Below are positions 22,194-31,732 of a stretch of DNA of 64,000 bases, in pieces (position 1 is the first letter of the stretch; each line of letters starts with the position of its first letter). Under the pieces are notes generated by a model. The model worked only from the letters and a program-made list of their open reading frames with translations, ran no database searches and was not told where the DNA came from. Where the stretch lies: positions 7,693,970-7,757,969 of the forward strand of contig OX459110.1 of assembly GCA_949775045.1 (NCBI GenBank), given 5' to 3'. The stretch comes from Metridium senile. Its lineage: Eukaryota > Cnidaria > Anthozoa > Actiniaria > Metridiidae. The translations under genes were made by a program, and so were the position numbers.

Positions 22194-22760
22194 TCAAATG
22201 TTTTGGTTTCCAATTGAGCACTGAAAGTGCTTTTTTTCGCCTCAAAAAGATATCTTTCGTGCTTTTTTTTCAATTGTGCGGTGGCATACATTACAATTTG
22301 GTTCTGCTAAATCCATATAAAAGAGTAATTCCTAGTGCAAAGAACGTACTGCGTGAAAACTCAGCGGGAAAACTTTGACCTTACACAAAAACTTCCGGTA
22401 AAATTTACTTCCGGATATGTTGAATTCTCCAATGAGAGCTCGTGTAAGAGAGAGCATCATCAAAAGCCAATCAGCATCTAGTATATATAATCGTGCAGTT
22501 CGCTGGGGGCCAGAACACGGTTCATTGCTCTGATTCACAGACGGACTTTCGAGAGAAAAATTCCGGCTGTAACACAGGCTACATTTCCTATTATGATAAG
22601 ATACAGTGAGTCATTATCATTAGAATTATCCTGTAGGTGATCATTAACAATATCATAGGCAAGTCTTTGTATTTTACTAAAGGTATTTATATTGATATCT
22701 AGAAGGTTTTCATGGGGATAGAAGCAGATTCTTCTTTCTTGGTTTTAATCCAAGTTGGCA
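22194..22760. other. Interval with no supported gene
   Basis: AT-rich sequence with TTACTTCCGG- and ACTTCCGGT-like ETS-type sites near 22392-22416 and a TATATATAA near 22480. It could be promoter sequence for the exon at 21588-22193, but no transcript structure can be shown. Confidence 0.3.
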
Positions 22761-22762
22761 TT

Positions 22763-23134
22763 TCACCGATTTGTTACTCGGTATAGCATATAGTATGTCT
22801 TGATGCCAATTATGCGATACTCCTGAGGGATCAAAGGGTGTGTGGAGATCTTATATGACCTTGAGTGAACAGGGTCATCATCTGGTTCTTTCTGATTTTG
22901 AATGACATCATCTAGTTTATCCAAACAGTCAGGGACATTGGCTTGTGCATATGGTGTTTGTAAGAACTCATGCCAACTACTAATGAATACGTCGTCTGAT
23001 GGCTCATTGTCATCCCAAGCATTGTTTTGAGTTGATTTCCAATTCTTATACCTCAAAGGCTGGTATTTACAATATAATGGAAAATTTGTCCCTTTTAGAT
23101 TGGAAGAATATGTTGGGAATATACGAGAAATCAC
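22763..23134 (-). pseudogene. Fragment resembling Helitron/PIF1-helicase polyprotein
   Basis: An isolated 123-codon frame with LKGTNFPLYCKYQPLRYKNW, ISSWHEFLQTPYAQANVPDC and a tail of Asp/Glu-rich sequence. The WHEFLQ...AQANVPDW-type block is familiar from helicase proteins of Helitron-like elements in marine invertebrates, but no Walker motif is present, so the call is weak. Nothing helicase-like flanks it. Confidence 0.3.
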
Positions 23135-23289
23135 ATTATCAATGAAGTTTGGTTAAATTACCACTAACAATTTTATATGTTGTACCAAACTGAAGAAAGT
23201 TCATATTTACAGTCTGTAGTGAATCATCATATTGGTCACGATTGCATACACATCAAATAATGATTGGCTAGTGCGTGTATCACTGTCAT

Positions 23290-23690
23290 CTTCTGATAAT
23301 CAGACAGATCATCAAACAGCTTGAGATTGTGGTATTTATCCATGAACACTACTCCCATTCCTTTGTCAGGTGTTGCTATTATGATGTCATCCTGTCATTG
23401 AAGGCATTTGAATAGGGTTTTAGGTCATTATGCACCTTTAATTTGAACACAGTTTATAGCCGTAGGTCGTAATGTACTGACATCTGGTTCATTAAGATCA
23501 TCAGATAATTTTGTTTCAAGCATCCAGTAAGCCTTTCCGAGCTAGCTTAAGTGACAAGGGAAGAACATTTTGCGGAAAGACTGCATTGTAGTAAGGACAT
23601 TATCAAGGAACTTCAATGTGTAGGATGAGGCATTGTGATGTGTATATCTACGTTGGTGGTTTTATACATCAAATTAGAGTTCAAAGTCAA
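23290..23690 (-). pseudogene. Third Penelope-like RT fragment
   Basis: It is collinear with 15840-16230 of the left palindrome arm and shares GAGATTGTGGTATTTATCCA (one change), ATTATGATGTCATCCTGTCA and CAACGTTGGTGG-like blocks. About 400 bp survive and the frame is broken. It confirms that the family is multicopy in this genome. Confidence 0.65.
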
Positions 23691-23881
23691 TCGTTAATTT
23701 ACAATAAAATTTACAATTACAATAACTTTGTGCCCAATGGTTATTGATATTGATAGTTGTTAATATTGAATATATTTAAATTTTAATTAATTTGTTATAA
23801 TAAGAACAATTGACACAAAAAATATATCCTCCCATATACCTTCAGTTCGAACACGTTGAGTAAGCACAAAAAAGATGATAA

Positions 23882-24300
23882 AACCACTAAGGAAATATTT
23901 CATTTTGAAGTTTTCTTTTTTTAAGAAGTCATTTCTTGATTTCATAGTAAAATTACCAAGTATAAAAAACAAACTACAACACGTAGTCTCTCACAGAATC
24001 ACGGGTGAAACACCTGGTAACTCCGCTGGTTTCGGGTGACTACACCTAGAAACAACTAAAAAAAGATTTCATTTTGAAGTTTTATTTTTGATGCAAGTTA
24101 TTTCTTGATTTCATAGTAAAATTACAAGTATAAAAAACAAACTACTACAACACGTAGTCTCTCACAGAATTACGGGCGAAACACCTGGTAACTCCGCTGG
24201 TTTCTGGCGACTACACCTAGAAACAACTAAGGAAAGATTTCATTTTGAAGTTTTATGTTTTTATGAAAGTTATTTCATAATCTCATAGTAACAAGTTTAT
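23882..24300. repeat. ~170-bp tandem duplication
   Basis: CATTTTGAAG starts units at 23901, 24070 and 24241; the first two share ACACGTAGTCTCTCACAGAA and ACACCTGGTAACTCCGCTGG. On the minus strand the unit region contains an ATG followed by a signal-peptide-like frame (MKYFLSGFIIFFVLTQRV, near 23900-23840) and then GAAG with GTATATG, a possible first exon. No downstream exon was identified. Confidence 0.7.
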
Positions 24301-25473
24301 CGAATTTTGTTGTGAATTACTACAGAGACTTTGTGTGTTGGCGCCATTTTACCTTTCGCTACAACCTTGATCTGAATTCCGCCCCAAACATAAGGGCTAC
24401 ATGCCATATTTGGAGCAACATATCCAAAACTGTCCATATATAGTAATCTCGTTAACGTCCCATTAATGTTTGACCTGCTATCTGACGTTTGTATGCTGTC
24501 AGCGAAAGGATTATTACGGTTGCTAATCCCAACCGCATATAACACTTACCTATCAACACTAAGTACTATCAAAACCACAACCTATTGTTTAGCTCGGCTG
24601 GAGTTCGTTACAAAAAAAGAGGTCTATGGGCCCTAATGTTCTAATTGCCCTTTTAAAATTGTCATAAAACTCTTCTACTCCCTGAGGACCTAAAAATAGA
24701 AGCACTTTAGTGGAGGATCACATCCTACATAATATCTGTAGGAAGGGCGCCCTGCGAGAGGGCGTTTCCTGTTTCGACAGCTTTTTTTTGGACAAACACA
24801 CATCTTTTACTCTCATTGAAAAAGAGGACTTTGTGTGAGAAGTCTGGAATTTTAAAACAATTTAAAGTAAGATCATTAATTCGTAGTGGATCATACTCAT
24901 AGTCTGGCAGCCAGGGCAGTATACCTTGCAAACGCTTCTATACAAAGTTTTATTGCTGAATCTTAGTAAACACATGTCCCTTAACAGTATTCCGAGTGAT
25001 GCCACCTTACAAGGGTTGGGCATCAGAAATTAGGGGGGGAGGGGTGGGATATGTGTAATTACGTCATACCAGGAGTATGAAATTGATATGTAAGCTTTTT
25101 TAATATGCTTATTACTTGCATAACTTACAAGTATAGTCATAGTTATATGACTATCAATAGAGTAGAACATTTGCACAAGGAGTGGATCAATGGCGACGTC
25201 ACACGTTTTCATGATGACGTCATAAATTAATAACTTTCCTTATTGACTAGATTATATACAATGTACATATCCTATTCATCAGATATAAGTAACAATTGCA
25301 AGCATTTCAATGTGTAGGCAAAAATAAGATTTGCACCCAAGGAATATCTCACCAGTTGATGACGTCATGAACATGCACGATGACGTCATAAAATCACTAA
25401 AAGTTTCTAAAGTTTCTAAAATTTCTCTTTTTCAAATACTTCTCCATAAGTTTAAACCAAGAATGAAAGTGTC
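24301..25473. other. Interval without recognisable genes
   Basis: ORFs at 24297-24545 and 24725-24931 lack motifs and splice context. Several TGACGTCAT sites (25060, 25206, 25360, 25380) occur within 350 bp, which resembles scattered CRE/AP-1-type palindromes or element ends. No gene is supported. Confidence 0.4.
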
Positions 25474-26495
25474 TTAACCCTTTGACTACTGGGCTTTTTT
25501 GACATTTTTGAGCGATTTTCTGGATATAAACGATCCGTAGGATTTCTTGACTCCATATTTGGCGTTACCATGGAAAGTGCTGCTGTTTTGTAATCTCAGG
25601 GGCTCAAGTTCTCAGGCCACATGACTTTTAGATCGTTTGAAAGCATCGTTGGATATTTACACTGGCTCAAAGTTGGCTTAAATCGGAATTTCGTTAATTT
25701 TAGGGTCATATTTTGCCTTTAGTCACTACTGGAAGAGCATCATTAAGCTTCAAGGTAGCAAAGAGCTCACTTTCTGGAAGAAATCAGCGAGGAATCTCAC
25801 TTTGTCAGCAAAAAATGATCGATGTTTGGTTCATTCGGTTTTGGCGGGCTTAGAACAAAGTTAGGTTTGGAGTTCGACTAAAGGCAAATTCTCGGACCTG
25901 CCGCGGTTATTTATCGAAGTTGTGATGATAGAGCAACACAACAAGCGCGAAATTTTGGCAGAAAACCGAGGTGACCCTAGACTTATAAAAAAATTATAAA
26001 AGGACGGTGGGGAGTACTCCACGTGGAAAATTGTCATGGTTACCCACAATGCTTTGCAGTCGTAAATACTTGAAAACACGTGCGTATCAAAATGGCCGTA
26101 ATCAAACGACCGCAGCTCAGTTCGTGAAGTGAAAAAAAGTGAAAAAACTTGCCATAGCTATAGCACAAGGACTGAATTTTGTTGTGAAAACGGCCTTTTC
26201 GTCTAAAAACGATTTTTTTCGATACAAAATCCAAGGTCAAAAAAGTGTGATTTTCACTATTGAAAAATAAGGCAAAAACGGTCATTTTTGACTTTCCTAA
26301 AGTTCATATGGAATTTTTGTGCTAAAATTGCTTGTTTCTTTTGACTGACATGCTATGAAAATTTGAAAAACTTCCTAGTGATTACTAACATTCAAACGGC
26401 TGGGAAAATTTTGCTTGTTTAAAAAAGTTATAATTTTTCAAAGCAAGGTTGTTTTTTACGGGCGGTTTCGGGCGCCGTAGTAGTCAAAGGGTTAA
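25474..26495. mobile_element. Non-autonomous piggyBac-type element
   Basis: TTAA at 25474-25477 and 26492-26495 flanks a 1014-bp element whose ends are CCCTTTGACTACT and AGTAGTCAAAGGG. TTAA duplication with CCC-starting repeats is the piggyBac signature. The interior has no transposase frame. The right end lies 15 bp from the stop codon of the CXC-tail gene at 26510, so the element forms its 3' flank and possibly its 3' UTR. Confidence 0.85.
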
Positions 26496-26509
26496 GCATG
26501 ATCATCCAG

Positions 26510-27960
26510 TTAATCAGCGTCTGCTTGTGGGACTGTTCTGGTGAGCTCGTTTAAGCAGTCATCTCCAGCGTTACATTTACAAAACAGAGTACACGGCAAA
26601 CTTGCTCGGGTACAGCTGCACCTTGACGTTTTACAGCGGCTCTTGCTTTCACAGCATTTGCACCTGATCAACACTAAAATCAATCAATTATATAAAGAAT
26701 ATTGCTTACCTATCACTGTCATCATCTGTTTTGCACATTTCCTCTACAATAGAATCCATTCTGAAAAAATAATGGTTTATAATCAATGTCACAGTACATT
26801 TGTTTATTTGACAACACTATATTCCTTAAACTATATTGTATTATGATTGCAAAACAGCAATGGTGAAACAATAACAAACAGAAGGAATGACTTTCCATTC
26901 CACTATCCATCAGTATTTTGCAGAATATACCAATAATTGTTTCACTGATTGAGTGTTTATCCTATGTTACTACATATACATACAACGTCACAACATATTC
27001 ACAGTATGGGACAGAATCACTGAAAACCACAAAGCAAGATATCAATTCGGCATTTGTTTTAGCAGAATATTATACTTGAATGTCAGGGCCATATTTGAAA
27101 CAAAGCAAAAAATGTTGATAGATCAAATGATTATAATGAATGCATAAACATGCAATATGTGAGTACCTGATGTCAAAGTCATGAACACTATCTTCATCAC
27201 TCTCATCGCTGCCTGATTCTGATGAGCTGTCAGACTGATCTACACATGTTGTAAATGGATTTCCAGGTATAGTATTCAATTGGGTCAAGCTAGAAGTGAT
27301 CGAATTTTTGCTTGTGCCAGTTACATCAACATCTCTACAAAATGTATAAAACAAACTGTAAAACAAGCAGTAATAAAGCAGACATACATTATACTGACAT
27401 AACAAGCAATGTAAGACCAATGTAACATACATACAACCATGCATAAAGACAGACATCACAATAACAAACAACACGAAGACCAATGTAACATACATACACT
27501 TCTTGGACTTACAAGCTTTTACTGGACTGCCCAATAGAACTCTCAAATGATAATCGCAGTCTTTTACTTGATCTAGATGGCGCTTTGGTGTGTCGCTTCA
27601 AAGGCAACGGTGTCGAACATAATGGTCGAGGATTGTTTCCAGATATTTCTGAAACTGGTGCTAGGCGGCCAAGATATCTATTCACAAAAGCAATATTTCC
27701 CGTTACAAAGATACTTTACTGTTGTTACACTGTAGACATGTACAGTCAATCTCGCTAGTAATAAATGTTATTTATATTACAACTTACCTTGTCTGTTCTG
27801 AGGGTAGATGGAGAAGGTACTCTGCAAACTCACTGTTGGTTTTACTCTCGAAGCCAAGAGATGACTTTCTCTGATTCCACAAATCATAAACCGATGATCT
27901 CAGTCTCACTAGCTTGGCAGAGCCCGAAAGAGTCGGTCTCCCTCGCGAAGGATTCGCCAT
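26510..27960 (-). CDS. 236-aa protein with acidic linker and CXC-type tail, five exons
   Basis: Exons are 27960-27788, 27677-27513, 27334-27167, 26760-26710 and 26663-26510 (173, 165, 168, 51 and 154 nt). All junctions are GT-AG and all introns are phase 2; the product is 236 aa plus stop. The start has a good context (AATATGG); an upstream in-frame ATG at 27981 is possible. The N-terminus (RGRPTLSGSAKLVRLRSSVY, LWNQRKSSLGFESK) is basic and may bind DNA. An acidic stretch (SDSSSESGSDESDEDS) lies near residues 146-161. Residues 187-222 form a cysteine cluster, CxC-x6-C-x4-CxC-x6-C-x3-CxC-x5-C-x-N, close to tesmin/CXC-type zinc clusters. The same spacing ends the Academ-like protein at 31733. 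It is probably nuclear; the function is unknown. It may be a host gene or a transposon-derived one. Confidence 0.8.
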
Positions 27961-29038
27961 ATTGTGATATAATGTATTCACACTGTCCGGAATTGTGCAG
28001 ATTTTCTCTTATAAATACCGTTAAAATCGATAAAATGACTGCTGAAAATTATTCTTCGATATCTTAGTAATAATATGACAGCCTAAGAACTTCTTTAAAA
28101 TATGCGAATTGGCCGATGGAAATGGATATAATATTGATTAGAGTAAACTTTGAATTTTCATATATGTAAAATGGCCACCAGGCGGTTGGGGCGCGCAAAG
28201 CATAATGGTCATTACCGGGCCTTTAAGCTATATTAAAGTTGCATTAAACCTATAGTAAAGTAGGTGTAAAGTCGTTCTAAAGCTGGAATCCTCACTTTAG
28301 GTAAATCTGGTTTAAATCTGTATTAAATCTTAAGTGAGTCTCAATTATTAAAGGCAGCTTTAATGCAGCTTTAATGCATATTTAATGCCTTTTAAAGCAA
28401 TGATTTCTTTATTGCTCGTTATATGAATTAACCCATTATTAACCCAAAGTTAGACTTGCAACTGCACACTTTCGTATGTTTAACATATTTTTTATTAAAA
28501 CTTTTATGTCATGATGACATATTCAAAACATTAACATTTGAGGTCAATAATCAATAGGTCTAGATTTATATGGTGTTTGAATTGTTCAAAATAACACATA
28601 AACTTTCTTAAAACATTCCAATGTAATCAAAAAGCCACTGTTGCTTTTGCTAACTATAAATTTAACTATAAATATTTATATATTTAAAAAAAAGATTTGC
28701 CAAAAATGAATAGTGAATTATAAGATAAACACTCATTTTATATCATATAATTGTTAAAAATTGATTGTTAACAAAATAATACTAATAGGCGTTTTGCAGG
28801 CCTATACTAGCTACATAAAGTAAACATGTACATTTTTGTATTTACAGTAATTACAAGGTTTTTAGGTATTATCTAATCAACATTCACAAGTCAACCTGAA
28901 ATGCCTATCTACAAACAAAATTCTATAGGATTGCTATTATAAGGGATTAAATATATAAAAAAGAGAAATTGCAATCAATCAAATTAAGAATATCATTTAA
29001 GTTTGTAATATACAAATTGTAATAATTTACTTATTAGG
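27961..29038. other. 5' flank of the CXC-tail gene and gene-free interval
   Basis: CAAAATGGCCACC near 28166-28178 is a YY1-like site about 200 bp upstream of the start codon. From 28205 to 28420 a set of CTTTAA/TTAAAG/GCATTAA words occurs in both orientations, suggesting a decayed palindromic element. From 28420 to 29038 nothing can be supported. Confidence 0.4.
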
Positions 29039-29039
29039 G

Positions 29040-29359
29040 GTAGACTGTGCCCTAACAGGCACACGAACAGCCCAACTTTTGGGGTTTTCAGACAGATCTC
29101 TTTAGTTAATTTTGTCTCGCATGCCTTGACAAGGTGGACTTATAGGCCTTGTCAAGGTCACTCTTGATTTGGGTAAGCTTTGATCTTTCCCATCCTAGCT
29201 TCTTTTTTTTTAAGGTAGCCCTTACACAGCTCCATCATCGTCTACCTCTGTCACTTTCATCTGAGCTTGTATACTCGAGCGTCAGCACTGCCTTTATCAT
29301 GGTCTTTGTGTTTTCTGTACACTCCATGGTTTCCAGTATTTCAATTCTCCTTTGAAGTT
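29040..29359 (-). pseudogene. Decayed exon with (Y)(M/T)SSDES motif
   Basis: An acceptor (TTTCTACAG) at 29360 is followed by a frame reading LQRRIEILETME..., then EYTSSDESDRGRR, a TGA, and in the same frame ATLKKKKLGWERSKLTQIKS and LDKAYKSTLSRHARQ. The arrangement parallels the remnant at 45246-46783 (YMSSD then SESESD). Both look like copies of one multicopy gene or transposon protein, here with stops. Function unknown. Confidence 0.45.
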
Positions 29360-29524
29360 CTGTAGAAATAAAAAAATTGTATGTATCAGCTAGAGTTATC
29401 AATATTTCTTCTTACACCCGAACCAAGGTTTTAGACAGTGATATATTAGTAGGTTAATAATGCAAGATTTTAATGAGATTTTAAGCAAGACATCACTACC
29501 TACACAATGCATGCTATGAAAAAC

Positions 29525-29726
29525 AATAGACCATTTCATGGTTCTTATTGATCAACCACGGCCTTAATAGCATGCATTATATATATTGTTTATAATTCCC
29601 CATGGCATGTTAAGTGTTTCAATTGTTTAATAATGTGTAGACTCCTTAATTTACCACAGACTATAGAGGAATGTTACATGCTATCAGGGCTAAGGTTGAT
29701 CAATGAGAACTGTGAAATGATCTATT
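29525..29726. mobile_element. Palindromic MITE, ~202 bp
   Basis: Arms from AATAGACCATTTCATGGTTC and its inverse GAACTGTGAAATGATCTATT, each about 55 bp, include TTGATCAA and TAGCATG blocks. The interior resembles that of the older copy at 1455-1686. It has no coding capacity. Confidence 0.75.
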
Positions 29727-29959
29727 ATGTGCATCAGTTAAATATGTCAAACCAAGCTCCATACAGCAGTAAATGACTGATTGAGTAAGGAAATACTCTT
29801 ATTGACATAGAACCTTGATCATTTAAAGAATAAGGTGGTGTGTTGTGGTCACCAAGATATGTGGTGTGTCTGGTATTTTCAAAAACCAAACAGAAATCAT
29901 CAACACTGACCATCTCTCTCAAGACTAAAACACACCTGGAGAGTGATCAAAACATATCA

Positions 29960-30180
29960 ACATCATTTGATAGATAGATACTTTATTAAATAATGTACAT
30001 TGTAGCCATTGGCTAAATTACGTACAATATGTTTATGAAATACTATAAGTTAAGATATAATTTTTTTTACAATACAATAATTATTTACAATATAATTACA
30101 ATATAATTGTGTTAATTGAAAAATTATAATTAAAACTATTAAATATACTGTAAAATTTGATTTTTATCTAAAAAGGCTAT
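29960..30180. repeat. Possible LINE/SINE 3' tail and AT-rich stretch
   Basis: GATAGATACTTTATTAA followed by TTGTAGCCATTGGCTAAATT, read in reverse, resembles a CR1/L2-type 3' end and shares the TTAGCCAnTGGCTA core with the SINE tail near 2262. The remainder is AT-rich low complexity. Confidence 0.35.
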
Positions 30181-30336
30181 CTTATTATTATTATTAGTGA
30201 GTCAACACTGGTAAGTTATAAAACTGTTCTTCGCCCTGTTGGTCTTAAAGTTAATGTCAAATACTCGGGCTTGCCTAAGAGCGTACCTTGGATTGTGAAG
30301 TTGAGGCAATAAATAATGGTAACTGAACCAAGTGGA

Positions 30337-30440
30337 GTGCAATTTGGTCTGATATCAAACGCGCGATAACAAAATCACACGACCACGTAGCGGGAGTGTG
30401 ATTTGTAATCGCAAGTTTGATAGCAGACCAAAATTGCACG
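30337..30440. repeat. Small palindrome (GTGCAATTTGGTCTG)
   Basis: GTGCAATTTGGTCTGATATC...AATCACAC on the left is mirrored by GTGTGATTT...CAGACCAAAATTGCAC on the right; it is about 100 bp in all. It is probably a MITE. Confidence 0.6.
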
Positions 30441-30988
30441 ACACGAAGTTCAATTATCACTTTATTATATCCATTTTGAAATCCAACTATAGTTTATAGC
30501 ATGCTTTTATTGATTTTTTTTTCAATACCGGAAACGGAAATGCTCTATTTACATTGAAAATGTCATGTGACAGGTCGTTTGCAAGTATGACAAGTGATCA
30601 CTAGTTTGCTTGTCAGCTCAAAAATCCTGCAAATTTGGAGAAATGTATAGTTTAATCTTCAACATCTGACTCAATAAGGTACGCTTTTTGTGTCTTCTGT
30701 AGCTGTGGAGATATTCAGGACTAATCTTGGTTTATTTCGAGAACTAACTTGATGGAGCTCAGCAAAACCGGCACACATGAAACTGTACATTATAAACAAG
30801 CAAGATTTGGTTAAAGTTAAAGCCATCGGTTCCTTCAAACTACAAATTAGAATCAAAAACAATGTTTTTAGTTCATCTGGACTTGTTTTTGGAGCTGAGA
30901 ACATGCTTTTGGACGTAAAACGTTGTCCTAGAAATCGCTAACACAGAAGTGATCGACAGTCCCTAGCACCTTGTGAATTCCGAGCTCA

Positions 30989-31641
30989 TAGACGAGGAGC
31001 AAATCCCGAAAAAAATCATCACGTAGCACCCCCACCACACAAAAGGTTTGACTTCACATAATTATTGCCTAATACCAATGGAACATTTCTATACTGGTCG
31101 TACTGAAATACCGGTGGGCGTGGCACTTTTTTGCCACGATTTCTAAGGGGGTAGGGGTCATTTTAAAACCGTAAAATGTATTATTTAGAGGGATGTGGCT
31201 GGATAGATATTTTCATAATTTTAAAACTACTCAATGTAAGAAACTGAAATTCAGAGGATGGATGACAATACGTGAGTTGTATCATCTCAGGTGGTGATTG
31301 TCCTTGAGGGTGGTTACCATGGCAACAGTTGCTAGGGAAAACGAAATATTTCAATTTGGGTGAAAAAGACGTAGATTTAATGTGAAAATCCAAGTGATGA
31401 TATTCTAAAGTGAAAAATATTGAGAGTTACAGAGTTCAAGATGTTTTTAATCCATGAAAAGTACAGGATGGATTTACTTTAACCTTATAAAGGTTTTACG
31501 ATGTAAGCACACTGGCATCTGATAAATTATTTATCAAGATTTTCTTTCTAATAAATAAGCTAAATCACGTCTTGTACAAGCAGATCTACTTCGTGTAAAC
31601 TAATTTCCGTGCAGAGTTGAGTGTATTCATGGAATTCTTTG
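30989..31641. repeat. Left terminal inverted repeat of the Academ-like element
   Basis: Inverse copy of 37738-38398. Shared landmarks are ATCATCACGTAGCACCCCCA, GAAATACCGGTGGGCGTGGC, TGGTTACCATGGCAACAGTT and GAGTTGAGTGTATTCATGGA. Its ORFs (for example 31181-31393) are duplicated in the right arm and reflect only the repeat. This arm lies downstream of the gene's stop codon. Confidence 0.9.
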
Positions 31642-31732
31642 GGGTTTTCCAAATGTCAATAGCTGATTTGTTACATATTCTATTATATTAAATACATGGG
31701 GAACAATATTTACAGTATCTTTACTTCTCAAT

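Noticed and set aside
31181..31393. 70-aa ORF (and its twin at 37983-38195) as conserved small proteins
   Set aside because: Their similarity is explained by both lying in the terminal inverted repeats of the Academ-like element.
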